From DATDIC01 sp963777625 (GTDB lineage Bacteria; Pseudomonadota; Alphaproteobacteria; Acetobacterales; Acetobacteraceae): 64,000 bases of DNA. The stretch is from the NCBI GenBank assembly GCA_963777625.1, contig CAVZRO010000033.1, forward strand, positions 1 to 64,000, given 5' to 3'. Positions 24,934 to 33,604 of this stretch are shown piece after piece. Position 1 is the first letter of the stretch. Each line of letters starts with the position of its first letter. Position numbers and translations under genes: made by a program. The notes beneath the pieces are model-generated. The model made no database searches. It was not told where the DNA came from and saw only the letters and a program-made list of their open reading frames with translations.

Positions 24934-25620
24934 TCAGCGGATCATGACGGAAACCGCGCGCAGTTCCTGCGATGCTTCGTCGGGGCTGCGCGACATGATC
25001 AAGTCCATCGCGCCGGTGCGCAGTGCGGCGGCGCATATCGCCAGCCCGAATGCGGCATCCGGATCGCCATCCGCCGGACGCCGGCGGTCCTCCGTCTCGA
25101 TCAGCTCGAACAGCTCCTCGGCGCGGATCGGCGCCAGTATTCCGAAGATCATCGCAAATTCCGCGGGTTGCGCGATGCGGCCGGCAAACACGAGTCCCTC
25201 CTGGAAGCTGGCCTCCAGGTTCATATCGACGACCCAGGTCTCCTCCTTCGTCAGCATGTCGATGAAGACCAGTCCGGCGATGTCGTGGCGCCGATCGGGT
25301 GTCCAGACCGACAGGCGGGACCGCAGCATCGCCTGCAGCATGGCCGCTTGCTGCGATCCCGCGGACGGCGCGACCGATCGGGCGTAGCGCCGCGCCGCGG
25401 ATGGGCCGCCGTTGGCACTCGGCATGAACAGGGCGAGATCGGTCAGCAGCTCGTATTCATTGTCGCTGTCGCAGAGCAGCGTGTGGCCTCGCGCCATGCC
25501 GATCCGCTTGGCCAGCCGCAGCACCGCCGCTTCCGACAGGTGCTTCCTGGCGTCCTCCTTCATTTGGTTGGAAATGTCACGGAACTGTCGATAACGCAAT
25601 AGGATGTCTTCCCGTTCCAT
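24934..25620 (-). CDS. Hypothetical protein
   Basis: A 228-residue soluble protein that I do not recognise. Start ATG 25620 is fixed by an ideal GGAGGA site seven bases before it; an upstream extension of the frame is not coding-like. The N-terminal 60 residues are charged and helical (MEREDILLRYRQFRDISNQM). The rest is mixed alpha/beta and lacks Cys- or His-based motifs. The C-terminus (SRSPDEASQELRAVSVMIR) is helical. It converges on the LivJ-like gene, and its own upstream side faces the hairpin-rich block. Confidence 0.6.
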   Translation of the reverse strand: MEREDILLRYRQFRDISNQMKEDARKHLSEAAVLRLAKRIGMARGHTLLCDSDNEYELLTDLALFMPSANGGPSAARRYARSVAPSAGSQQAAMLQAMLRSRLSVWTPDRRHDIAGLVFIDMLTKEETWVVDMNLEASFQEGLVFAGRIAQPAEFAMIFGILAPIRAEELFELIETEDRRRPADGDPDAAFGLAICAAALRTGAMDLIMSRSPDEASQELRAVSVMIR

Positions 25621-26234
25621 GCGATCCTCCTCCACCATCCCGCCGCGATGACAGCACCGCGAAGCGCCGGTGGAGCTTAGCGCGAAGGCCCGAGTTGCCA
25701 GTCCGCACCTCAGAGTGAGCAGCCTCGGTCGCCCTGAACGAGTAGTTCCGCTTCCAGCCGCGCCGCATCCCACAGCCCCCGCCAAGGGTCATGCAGCCGA
25801 CCATACTCACCGAGATCGAACCGTTCGTCACCGGCTGAACGCCCTTGCGCCCCCAGTCCCATCGGCCCGGTGATTTGGAGAGGGCACATCCGTCGCCTCG
25901 ACTTGTGCCCGAGACCAGCCAGGGTTGGCTCAAGCAGCGCTCAGGCTCGAACGTCCAGTCCGATTTCGTTGCGCCATGGTCGGCCTCGCCAATGCCGACC
26001 ATCCGGGAATCACATAAACGCCGATTCGCGAATCCCGTTCGCAATCACCCTTCCAAAGTAGTGATAGGATCACCTATCGTACTGTGATTCTCTGTGATTT
26101 GCAGCCCCGCGGGCATGGGGCCGCACACTGGGCGCTCCCTTCGGCCTACCTGCTGATCCGAAAGCTATCAAGCGAGAACTCCGAGGAGGACTTGAGAAGC
26201 GCCAACGCATAGCGTCCTGAGCTCTCTGTGACGG
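25621..26234. other. Gene-free, hairpin-rich block
   Basis: About 610 bases without a convincing gene. Two strong hairpins are visible: 25976-26002 (arms ATGGTCGGC and GCCGACCAT) and 26101-26124 (arms GCAGCCCC and GGGGCCGC, one mismatch). A smaller one near 26062-26077 has arms GATAGG and CCTATC. TGTGATT is repeated at about 26083-26098. The base composition is less GC-rich than in the flanking genes. A long minus-strand frame crosses it but has an odd composition (rich in Cys, Trp and Gly). It may be a structured RNA or the remains of a mobile element. Confidence 0.5.
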
Positions 26235-26375
26235 TTAAGCCTCCTCCACAGGAATTGGTAATTCCGCGGGGCTCGCAGTCGAATCTTGCCGCCATGTTGC
26301 TACTGGCTTAATATCTTTTATTGGATAGCGGGTTAGGATCGCCTCAGCATCTCCGGCGAGATATCGTGAGTACAT
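26235..26375 (-). CDS. Possible small or truncated open reading frame
   Basis: A short minus-strand frame ending at 26235. From an internal Met it encodes 46 residues (MYSRYLAGDAEAILTRYPIK...), and the same frame stays plausible upstream to about 26470 (VQLPIEKLHRDPKQPIDETF). The codon use is lower in GC than around it. No family is recognised and there is no clear ribosome site, so it may be the tail of a decayed gene. The 3' end of the ThDP subunit lies about 140 bases upstream. Confidence 0.25.
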   Translation of the reverse strand: MYSRYLAGDAEAILTRYPIKDIKPVATWRQDSTASPAELPIPVEEA

Positions 26376-26512
26376 CTCGACGAAGGTTTCGTCTATTGGT
26401 TGCTTTGGATCGCGATGTAGTTTCTCGATCGGCAATTGAACTGAACGTGACCGACGAACTATATAAAGCCGATGCTTTTGGCTACACTCCGAAATTCGAT
26501 CATTCCCCCGGA

Positions 26513-27127
26513 TTAAACCTTCACCCCAAGCCCGCGCATGAACTGGTCCCTGATCCGCGCCGGGTCGCGCTCCGTTGTGTCGGCCGGCTTTTCCTGGTCG
26601 ATGCGGCAGCCGATCAGCCACGGCCCGTCTTCGCGCAGCGCCAGATCGATCAGCTCCTCGAACCCGCCTTCGTCGGCGGCCCAGGCGCTCTGCGCCAGCC
26701 CGCAGCCGCGGGCGATCGCCACGATGTCCGCACCCTGCGCCGTGGCCGCCGGCTGACCGCCGGTGATCTGATAGGTTCCGTTGTCCATGATCACGATGGT
26801 CAGGTTGCGCTGCCGGCGGCCGGCAATCGTTGCCAGGGAGCCGAGCTGCATCAGGATAGACCCGTCGCCTTCCAGTGCGATCACCTGCCGCTGGGGCTGC
26901 GCCAGAGCGACGCCCAGCGCTATGGGGCAGGCCAGCCCCATGCTGCCCAGCATGTAGAAATTCTCTGGCCGGCGGCCGGCGGCCCAAAGGTCGAAATTGG
27001 TGTAGCCGATGCCGCCGATCACTGCTTCGCTTTGTTTCAGGCGCGCCACCATCCGCTTCGTCAGCTCGAAGCGGTTCATGATCTTGGCCTGCTGCCGGGT
27101 GGCCGGGTGGTTCGCCGTGAATGACAT
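26513..27127 (-). CDS. Thiamine diphosphate-dependent decarboxylase, beta-type subunit
   Basis: A 204-residue ThDP-binding half, related to sulfopyruvate decarboxylase ComE and to the C-terminal part of phosphonopyruvate decarboxylase. The cofactor motif runs from ALEGDGSILMQLGSL to IVIMDNGTY (about residues 84-122), giving the GDG...N pattern that binds diphosphate and Mg. It lies 13 bases after the alpha subunit. Together they should decarboxylate a 2-oxo acid to an aldehyde in the cytosol. The substrate is unknown. The adjacent tcuAB genes hint at a di- or tricarboxylate-derived 2-oxo acid. Confidence 0.87.
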   Translation of the reverse strand: MSFTANHPATRQQAKIMNRFELTKRMVARLKQSEAVIGGIGYTNFDLWAAGRRPENFYMLGSMGLACPIALGVALAQPQRQVIALEGDGSILMQLGSLATIAGRRQRNLTIVIMDNGTYQITGGQPAATAQGADIVAIARGCGLAQSAWAADEGGFEELIDLALREDGPWLIGCRIDQEKPADTTERDPARIRDQFMRGLGVKV

Positions 27128-27140
27128 GCGCCCTGCCCTT

Positions 27141-27671
27141 CTAAGCCTGGAACACTTTGCCGCCGGTCAGCAGCGGCGACAGGATGAAACAGGCGGGCGC
27201 CTGGGTGGCAATCGCCTGGCGGATCGAGCGGTCCAGGATGAACTCCACCTCGTCGGTCCGGGTCAGCGTGTGATTCTCCACTGCGATGGCGTCCAGGACC
27301 GGCCGCATCGTCTTGGCTACCAGCGCCTGGCCGATATTGAACTCGCCCAGAGTGCCGCGTTCGGAGACCATCATCAGCACCGGGATCTGGAACGGGACCG
27401 CCAGGGACGCGATCACGTTCGCCAGCGTACCGAAGCCGCTGGTCTGCATCAGCAGGATGCCGCGCAGGCCGCCCATCCAGGCGCCGGACAGGATGCCCAG
27501 TGCCTCTTCTTCACGCGTGGTGGCAAAGGTGGTGAAGAACGCATCGGCATGGGTGGCGTTGATCAATGGGCGCAGCACATTGTCCGGCACGTAGGTGACC
27601 AGCCGCACTTCGTGGCGCTTCAGTACATCGACCACGATCTGGTGCCAGGCGCGCGTTTCCTCGGCCTGCAT
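27141..27671 (-). CDS. Thiamine diphosphate-dependent decarboxylase, alpha-type subunit
   Basis: A 176-residue pyrimidine-binding half, related to sulfopyruvate decarboxylase ComD. The activating Glu lies in FATTREEEALGILSGAW (about residues 48-64). ATG 27671 is fixed by a strong AAGGAGG site. The gene is the first of a two-gene unit with the beta subunit and diverges from tcuA across 61 bases, which must contain both promoters. In one-piece relatives the two halves are fused; here they are separate, as in ComDE. Confidence 0.87.
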   Translation of the reverse strand: MQAEETRAWHQIVVDVLKRHEVRLVTYVPDNVLRPLINATHADAFFTTFATTREEEALGILSGAWMGGLRGILLMQTSGFGTLANVIASLAVPFQIPVLMMVSERGTLGEFNIGQALVAKTMRPVLDAIAVENHTLTRTDEVEFILDRSIRQAIATQAPACFILSPLLTGGKVFQA

Positions 27672-27732
27672 TCCGTGCCTCCTTCGCCGTGGCTGGCTTG
27701 CGCCTTGGCCGCTGCGTCCGTACACAGCACGC

Positions 27733-29130
27733 ATGCCGGATTTCAGCAAGACCTACGACGTGCTCGTCGCCGGGGGCGGGAATGCGGCACTGTGCGCGGC
27801 GATCACCGCGCGCCAGCACGGCGCCAGCGTGCTGCTGGCGGAACATGCGCCGCGCGCGTTTCGCGGCGGCAACAGCCGGCACACCCGCAACCTTCGGGCG
27901 ATGCATATGGCGCCCACGGACGTGCTGACCGAGGCATATGACGAAGACGAATACTGGGACGATCTGCGCCGCGTGACCGGCGGCAACACCGACGAGCCGT
28001 TGGCGCGCATGACCATCAAGGCGTCGTCCGGGGTGTTCGGCTGGATGAAGGAGTGCGGGGTGCGGTTTCAGCCGTCGCTGACCGGCACTCTGAACCTGTC
28101 ACGGACCAACGCGTTTTTTCTGGGTGGCGGCAAGGCGCTGGTCAATGCGTACTATCTTACGGCGGAACGGCTCGGGGTCGATATTGTCTTCGATACCGAG
28201 GTGGTTTCGCTGCGGCTCGACGAGGGCCGCGTGCAGCAGGCGGAGATAACGTATCGGGGGTTTCCACTGACCGTTCAGGCGCGCTGCGTGGTGGCCGCGG
28301 CGGGGGGATTCCAGGCCAACCTGGACTGGATGCGGCAGTACTGGGGCGATGCGGTGGATAATTTCGTGATCCGCGGTACGCCGTACAATCGCGGCCGGCT
28401 GCTGCGCAACCTGCTGGACCAGGGCGTGGCGGCAGTGGGCGACCCCACGCAGTGCCACGCGGTGGCGCTGGACGCGCGGGCACCGAAATTCGACGGCGGC
28501 ATCACCACGCGGCTGGACAGCGTGCCGTTCAGCATCGTGGTGAACCGTGACGCTGAGCGGTTCTACGACGAGGGTGAGGATGTCTGGCCCAAGCGCTACG
28601 CGATCTGGGGCCGGCTGATCGCGCAGCAGCCGGGGCAGATCGCCTATTCCGTGTGCGACGCGAAGTCGGTGCCGCTGTTCATGCCATCGGTGTATCCCGC
28701 CATCACCGCCGACAGCCTGGGCGAGCTGGCGGAGCGGATGGGGCTCGATCCGATCAGGCTGCGGGCCACGGTATCACGCTATAACCTGGCGGTGCGTCCC
28801 GGGCGGTTCGACAACACGAAGCTGGATGGATGCGCGACCGAGGGGCTCGATCCGCCCAAGACCAACTGGGCAAGGGTGATCGATACGCCGCCGTTCACCG
28901 GCTATCCGTTGCGGCCCGGCATCACCTTCACCTATCTGGGCGTCCGGGTGAACGAGCAGGCGCAGGTGCTGATGGACGATGGCCGGCCGGCCGGCAACCT
29001 GTTCGCGTCCGGCGAGATCATGGCCGGGAATATCCTGGGCCGCGGGTACCTGGCAGGGTTCGGCATGACGATCGGCACGGTATTCGGCCGCATTGCCGGG
29101 GAAGAGGCGGCACGAAATGCAAGAAACTGA
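27733..29130 (+). CDS. tcuA: FAD-dependent tricarballylate dehydrogenase, TcuA-like
   Basis: A 465-residue flavoprotein of the succinate dehydrogenase/fumarate reductase FAD family. The FAD motif is DVLVAGGGNAALCAA (residues 9-23), and the second signature is the C-terminal RPGITFTYLGVRVNEQAQVL...NLFASGEIMAGN. TcuA oxidises tricarballylate to cis-aconitate and passes electrons to TcuB. ATG 27733 begins MPDFSKTYDV. The last 14 bases overlap tcuB. A relative acting on another carboxylate is possible, since no Tcu transporter or TcuR regulator is present. Confidence 0.88.
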   Translation: MPDFSKTYDVLVAGGGNAALCAAITARQHGASVLLAEHAPRAFRGGNSRHTRNLRAMHMAPTDVLTEAYDEDEYWDDLRRVTGGNTDEPLARMTIKASSGVFGWMKECGVRFQPSLTGTLNLSRTNAFFLGGGKALVNAYYLTAERLGVDIVFDTEVVSLRLDEGRVQQAEITYRGFPLTVQARCVVAAAGGFQANLDWMRQYWGDAVDNFVIRGTPYNRGRLLRNLLDQGVAAVGDPTQCHAVALDARAPKFDGGITTRLDSVPFSIVVNRDAERFYDEGEDVWPKRYAIWGRLIAQQPGQIAYSVCDAKSVPLFMPSVYPAITADSLGELAERMGLDPIRLRATVSRYNLAVRPGRFDNTKLDGCATEGLDPPKTNWARVIDTPPFTGYPLRPGITFTYLGVRVNEQAQVLMDDGRPAGNLFASGEIMAGNILGRGYLAGFGMTIGTVFGRIAGEEAARNARN

Positions 29131-30211
29131 CGCGGTCCGCGATGCACGGCGGGAGATGGAGGTGTGTAACGCGTGCCGTTACTGCGAGGGTTTCTGTGCC
29201 GTGTTCCCGGCCATGGAACTGCGGCGCGAGTTTGCCGCCGCCGATCTGAGCTATCTGGCGAATCTGTGCCATAATTGTCGCGGCTGCTACTATGCGTGCC
29301 AGTATGCGCCGCCGCACGAGTGGGGCATCAATGTGCCGCGCAGCTTCGCGCAGGTGCGTGCGCAGAGCTACGCTGAATACGCGTGGCCGCAGCCGTTGGC
29401 GCGCGCGTTTCAGCGCAATGGCGTGGTGGTTTCGCTGGTTACTGCCGTGTCTCTGGCGCTGGTGATCCTCCTGACCACCTTGCTGGCGCCGGCCGATGAG
29501 CTTTACGCGCCGCACCCGATGCAGGTGAGCTCGTTCTACGACGTGATCCCGATGTGGGTGATGCAGGTGCTCGGGCTGGTCACGTTCGTTTTCTCGCTGG
29601 TGGCGCTCGGGATGGGTGCAGTGAATTTCTGGCGGGATGCGGGACCGTCAGCGCCGGTATCGGTTGGGGCATTGCTGCGTGCCGGGTATGATGTGCTCAG
29701 CCTGCGCAATCTGGGCGGCGGCGGTCATGGCTGCAACGATAATTCCGAGCGGTTCTCGATGACCCGGCGCTGGCTGCATCATGCGATGTTCTATGGCTTC
29801 TTGCTGTGCTTCGCGGCGACGTGCGTGGCGTTCGTCTATCACGCGTTCCTGGGGTGGGAGGCGCCGTATCCGTTTTTCAGCGTGCCGGTGATGCTCGGCA
29901 CGGTGGGCGGCGTGGCGCTGATGGCCGGGACGGGCGGATTGTTCTCCATGAAACTGGTCGATGATCCGGTTCCGGCCGCCCGGAACCTGCTAGGCGCGGA
30001 CGTGGCGTTGTTGTTGCTGCTGCTGCTGACGGCGGGGACCGGGCTGGCGCTGCTGGGATTGCGCGAAACCACCGGGATGGGGATCGCGCTGGCGGTACAT
30101 CTGGGATTCATACTGGCGCTATTCGTGCTGCTGCCGTACAGCAAGATGGTGCACGGGGTGTATCGGAGCCTGGCGCTGCTGCGGTCGGCGGTGGAACGGG
30201 CGGAGGGGTGA
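29117..30211 (+). CDS. tcuB: TcuB, tricarballylate/citrate utilisation electron-transfer protein
   Basis: A 364-residue membrane iron-sulfur protein that reoxidises TcuA. Two clusters are seen: Cys17, 20, 23 and 27 (CNACRYCEGFC) and Cys51, 54, 57 and 61 (CHNCRGCYYAC). About six helices follow, with His residues suitable for haem (for example RRWLHHAMFYG). It would pass electrons to the quinone pool. ATG 29117 lies inside the end of tcuA, so the two are translationally coupled. Confidence 0.9.
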   Translation: MQETDAVRDARREMEVCNACRYCEGFCAVFPAMELRREFAAADLSYLANLCHNCRGCYYACQYAPPHEWGINVPRSFAQVRAQSYAEYAWPQPLARAFQRNGVVVSLVTAVSLALVILLTTLLAPADELYAPHPMQVSSFYDVIPMWVMQVLGLVTFVFSLVALGMGAVNFWRDAGPSAPVSVGALLRAGYDVLSLRNLGGGGHGCNDNSERFSMTRRWLHHAMFYGFLLCFAATCVAFVYHAFLGWEAPYPFFSVPVMLGTVGGVALMAGTGGLFSMKLVDDPVPAARNLLGADVALLLLLLLTAGTGLALLGLRETTGMGIALAVHLGFILALFVLLPYSKMVHGVYRSLALLRSAVERAEG

Positions 30212-30281
30212 CGATCCCGATAGGTGCTCTGGGTCCCGCTGCGCGAAGAGCGCCGGAACCTTCGCTTGAAATGGACATCTT

Positions 30282-30641
30282 TCACGGCCGGTTGCTTGGC
30301 CGAGGAGACCGCCGGCGCCGGCCCGGAAATGTCACCTCGACGTGCGCCCCCTTACCCACGGCTCTGACGGCGCGGCTGACCAGATCGGGATTCGCCCGAA
30401 TCGTCGGCCAGTGATTCGTACGCAGGACGACGAGAGCGATTTCGCGGTTGGCCAGGTGCTGCTGATGAACGATATTGCCATCTCCGGTTACCAGGATGTC
30501 GAATCCCTCCTTCTCAGCAGGGGCAAGGAGAGCGCCATTCGTAAGGCCAGCCCAACCCATCTCTGGAACGGTACGGACCGTATGGCCCGGCAGTTGGTCG
30601 CGGACGCCGATGGGAACACTCTCATCCAGCAGCAGGCGCAT
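30282..30641 (-). CDS. DUF5615 PIN-like protein, putative toxin
   Basis: A 119-residue PIN-like protein. The N-terminal acidic pair lies in MRLLLDESVPIGV and a second acidic cluster in ILVTGDGNIVHQ, as in the Mut7-C/DUF5615 group. It starts at ATG 30641 inside the end of the upstream DUF433 gene (20-base overlap), the usual order for such pairs, in which the DUF433 member is the proposed antitoxin. A basic C-terminal tail (PGRRRRSPRPSNRP) is additional. A ribonuclease role is a family inference. Confidence 0.8.
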   Translation of the reverse strand: MRLLLDESVPIGVRDQLPGHTVRTVPEMGWAGLTNGALLAPAEKEGFDILVTGDGNIVHQQHLANREIALVVLRTNHWPTIRANPDLVSRAVRAVGKGAHVEVTFPGRRRRSPRPSNRP

Positions 30642-30849
30642 GCGTCGCTCGTCTAGCAAACGCAATAACCCGTTGCGCGCGTTCGAGCGGCAGGCTGGGA
30701 TAAATTGTCGTTACGATCTCCTCCGGAGTGAAGTCGTCCGCATTATCGAGCACCGCCTGTACCGGGATGCGTGTCCCACGAATAACCCACTCGCCGGACA
30801 TTTTCCCGGGGACACGCTCTACATCAGGGCTCAAGTTCCAGTCGATCAT
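30622..30849 (-). CDS. DUF433 protein, putative antitoxin
   Basis: A 75-residue DUF433 protein. The family core is clear: PGKMSGEWVIRGTRIPVQAV followed by LDNADDFTPEEIVTTIYPSL. The start is ATG 30849, or possibly the Met eight codons earlier at 30873. A longer frame to 31044 would cross into lipA on the other strand and is not coding-like. DUF433 domains are small winged-helix-like modules that occur directly upstream of PIN-like DUF5615 genes. The two therefore form a likely toxin-antitoxin pair. Confidence 0.82.
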   Translation of the reverse strand: MIDWNLSPDVERVPGKMSGEWVIRGTRIPVQAVLDNADDFTPEEIVTTIYPSLPLERAQRVIAFARRATHAPAAG

Positions 30850-31024
30850 GGCTCCTCCAATCGGGGCATCCATATTTCCTCCGAGAGATTTGCGGGCGCA
30901 CTCCGTTCTGCAACGAGCCGACGGCCGCACGGCGGGACCGGCTGGAGAGGGACGTGAAGCCCAGGGCGGCGTGGGCCCGGCGCGGCTTGACGCCCCCTCG
31001 CCTCCCCGCCACTTGTAGCCGGCC

Positions 31025-31993
31025 ATGTCCACCCGGCTTCTCATCGATCACCGCGCCGTGCGCCATCCAGAAAAGGCGCACCGGCCGGACAATCCCATCC
31101 AGCGCAAGCCCGCCTGGATCCGAGTGAAGGCGCCCACTCACCCGGTCTATCACGAGACCCGCGCGCTGATGCGCGAGAACGGGCTGGTCACCGTCTGTGA
31201 GGAAGCCGCCTGCCCGAATATCGGCGAGTGCTGGAGTCAGCGGCACGCCACCATGATGATCATGGGCGATGTCTGCACGCGCGCCTGCGGCTTCTGCAAC
31301 GTGCGGACCGGCCTGCCGGGCGGGCTGGCCGCCGATGAGCCTGCCCGCGTCGCCGATGCCGTGGCGAAGCTGGGACTGAAGCACGTCGTGATTACCTCGG
31401 TGGATCGCGACGACCTGGCGGATGGCGGCGCGGCGCATTTCGCCGCGGTGATCCGCGCCATCCGAGCGGCTGCGCCTGCCACCACGATCGAGGTGCTGAC
31501 CCCCGACTTCCTGCGCAAGCCGGGCGCGGCCCAGATCGTGGCGGAAGCGCGCCCCGACGTATTCAACCACAACCTGGAGACGGTGCCGCGGCTGTATCCC
31601 ACGATCCGTCCGGGCGCGCGCTACTACCAGTCGCTGCGGCTGCTGGATCATATGAAGATGCTGGACCCGACCATTTTCACCAAGTCGGGCATGATGGTCG
31701 GGCTCGGCGAGCAGCGGGCCGAGACATTGCAGGTGATGGACGATTTGCGCATCGCCGATGTCGATTTCCTGACCATCGGCCAGTATCTGCAGCCGACGGT
31801 GAAGCACGCGGCGGTGGATCGGTTCATCACGCCGGAGGAGTTCGCGGAGTACGCGGCGCTGGCCCGCGCCAAGGGGTTCCTGCTGGTCTCCGCCACTCCG
31901 CTGACCCGTAGCTCCTATCACGCCGATGCGGATTTCGCGGCGCTGCAAGCGGCCAGGAACCGGAAGCTGGCCGCCGGCGTCAGCGTGCCGTAG
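31025..31993 (+). CDS. lipA: Lipoyl synthase
   Basis: A radical-SAM enzyme that inserts two sulfurs into octanoyl chains on lipoyl domains; 322 residues, normal length. Both clusters are present: the auxiliary [4Fe-4S] ligands Cys58, 63 and 69 (CEEAACPNIGEC) and the SAM cluster Cys84, 88 and 91 (CTRACGFC). The terminal RSSYHADADF carries the conserved Ser ligand. The start ATG 31025 lies near the divergent DUF433 gene. The next gene begins immediately after the TAG. Confidence 0.97.
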   Translation: MSTRLLIDHRAVRHPEKAHRPDNPIQRKPAWIRVKAPTHPVYHETRALMRENGLVTVCEEAACPNIGECWSQRHATMMIMGDVCTRACGFCNVRTGLPGGLAADEPARVADAVAKLGLKHVVITSVDRDDLADGGAAHFAAVIRAIRAAAPATTIEVLTPDFLRKPGAAQIVAEARPDVFNHNLETVPRLYPTIRPGARYYQSLRLLDHMKMLDPTIFTKSGMMVGLGEQRAETLQVMDDLRIADVDFLTIGQYLQPTVKHAAVDRFITPEEFAEYAALARAKGFLLVSATPLTRSSYHADADFAALQAARNRKLAAGVSVP

Positions 31994-32476
31994 ATGCCCA
32001 CGCACGCCGAGCGCCAGCTGGTCCCATACCGCCCCGAGCAGCTTTTCGAGCTGGTTGCCGACGTGGGACGTTATCCGGAGTTCCTGCCCTGGTGCGTCGG
32101 CGCGCGGGTGCGCAGCCGATCCACGACCGAGCTGGTCGCCGACCTGACGATCGGGTTCGGCCCGTTTCGCGAAAGTTTCACCAGCCGGGTGACGCTCGAT
32201 CGACCGCACCGCGTCAAGGTGCGTTATGAGAACGGGCCGTTCCGCTACCTGAACAACCAATGGGACTTCATCCCGCATCCTGGCGGCACGGAAGTAGCGT
32301 TTTTCGTGGATTTCGAGTTCCGCAGCCGGCTTCTGCAAGCCGCCATCGGGGTGGTGTTCAACGAGGCGGTCCGACGGATGGTGAATGCATTCCGCCGCCG
32401 GGCGCAGCAGATTTATGGCCCACCCGCACCGGCCGGCGCACCGGTGCAGCACCCGGCGGCGCCGGTGGAGGGCTGA
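31994..32476 (+). CDS. RatA/COQ10-family START-domain protein
   Basis: A 160-residue protein of the polyketide-cyclase/START group (COQ10, RatA, YfjG). The conserved opening YRPEQLFELVADVGRYPEFLPWC and the end RRMVNAFRRRAQQIYG are present. In alphaproteobacteria these proteins are thought to bind ubiquinone or help its function; the toxin label of E. coli RatA is not implied. A Pro/Ala-rich tail of about 20 residues follows the domain. It starts directly after the lipA stop, which is the usual arrangement in this group. Confidence 0.9.
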   Translation: MPTHAERQLVPYRPEQLFELVADVGRYPEFLPWCVGARVRSRSTTELVADLTIGFGPFRESFTSRVTLDRPHRVKVRYENGPFRYLNNQWDFIPHPGGTEVAFFVDFEFRSRLLQAAIGVVFNEAVRRMVNAFRRRAQQIYGPPAPAGAPVQHPAAPVEG

Positions 32477-32530
32477 CAGAACCGCCCGCGCCTGCTTTGC
32501 TGGGGCAACCAGCCAGCCGGTGAGGATCTG

Positions 32531-33604
32531 ATGACCTATGCCCCCGTCCGCCCTGATGCACTTTTGCCTTCGGTGCGGGTAAATCTGTATTCGGACACCC
32601 AGACGCGGCCTTCAACCGCCATGAAACAGGCGATGATGGCGGCCGAGGTGGGCGATGAGCAGCATGGCGACGACCCGACCGTGCACGCGCTGTGCGACCG
32701 CATGTCGGCGCTGCTGGGCAAGGAAGCGGCGATGTTCCTGCCGTCCGGCACCATGTGCAACGAGGTCGCCCTTCTGACGCATTGCCGGCCGGGCGACGAG
32801 GTGATTGCGCATGAAACGGCGCACATCATCGCCGCGGAGGGCGGTGCGCCGGGTGCATTGACCGGCGTGTCGGTGCTGGGCCTGAAGGGCACCCGGGGCC
32901 AGTTCGATGTGGAGACGCTGCGTGGTGCGTTCCGCGACCGTCGCCGGAACTCGCCGCCGCAGACGCTGCTGGAGGTGGAACAGACCGCCAATCTGGGGGG
33001 CGGCACGGTTTGGCCGATGGACAAGCTGAACGCGGTGCTGGACGCCGCGCACGAGCACGGCATGGCGACGCACATGGATGGTGCCCGGCTGATGAACGCG
33101 GTGGTTGCCGCGGGTATTCCGGCGGCCGAGATGGCGGCCGGGTGCGATTCGGTGTGGCTCGATTTCACCAAGGGGCTGGGCGCGCCGCTGGGTGCGGTGC
33201 TGTGCGGCTCTGCCGCGTTCATCGACCAGGCGTGGCTGTGGAAGCAGCGGGTCGGCGGATCGATGCGCCAGGCCGGCATCTGCGCGGCGGCGTGCATTTA
33301 TGCGCTGGACCACAATATCGACCGGCTGGCGGAGGATCATGCCAATGCCAGGGCGCTGGCGCGCGGACTGGGGCAGATTCCTGGTATCGTGGTGGAGCAG
33401 CCGGATACCAATCTGGTGTTCTTCGATACCACCGGAACCGGCCTGACCGCCGACGAGATCGCCAGCCGCATTCGGCGGCAGGGGGTGCAGATTTCCACCA
33501 TGGGCCGTTACCGTGCCCGCGCGTGCACGCACCTGGACGTTGATGCCGAGGGGGTGGCCATCGCGATCCAGATGATCGCGCAGGCGGTGGCAGAACGGAG
33601 TTAG
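32531..33604 (+). CDS. Low-specificity L-threonine aldolase family protein
   Basis: A 357-residue PLP enzyme of fold type I (beta-eliminating lyase family). The N-terminal YSDTQTRPSTAMKQAM, the PSGTMCN motif and the Schiff-base Lys214 in DFTKGLGAP mark threonine aldolase. It should cleave L-threonine and related beta-hydroxy amino acids to glycine plus an aldehyde. The length is normal. It lies 54 bases after the RatA-like gene and may be read with it. Confidence 0.9.
   Translation: MTYAPVRPDALLPSVRVNLYSDTQTRPSTAMKQAMMAAEVGDEQHGDDPTVHALCDRMSALLGKEAAMFLPSGTMCNEVALLTHCRPGDEVIAHETAHIIAAEGGAPGALTGVSVLGLKGTRGQFDVETLRGAFRDRRRNSPPQTLLEVEQTANLGGGTVWPMDKLNAVLDAAHEHGMATHMDGARLMNAVVAAGIPAAEMAAGCDSVWLDFTKGLGAPLGAVLCGSAAFIDQAWLWKQRVGGSMRQAGICAAACIYALDHNIDRLAEDHANARALARGLGQIPGIVVEQPDTNLVFFDTTGTGLTADEIASRIRRQGVQISTMGRYRARACTHLDVDAEGVAIAIQMIAQAVAERS

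Noticed and set aside
25577..26044. 156-residue minus-strand frame across the hairpin block
   Set aside because: Odd amino-acid composition, no ribosome site, and its end falls in another frame of the gene at 24934-25620. Treated as non-coding.
25621..26234. Group II intron fragment
   Set aside because: A GTGTGCG-like start can be found on the minus strand near 26130, but no domain V hairpin or reverse transcriptase was seen. Kept only as a hypothesis.
26376..26987. Long minus-strand frame joined to the small open frame at 26235
   Set aside because: Its upstream part is the shadow of the ThDP beta subunit in another register.
31994..32476. RatA as a toxin
   Set aside because: The sequence is a COQ10/START protein behind lipA with no antitoxin partner; the toxin name comes from one E. 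coli homologue.
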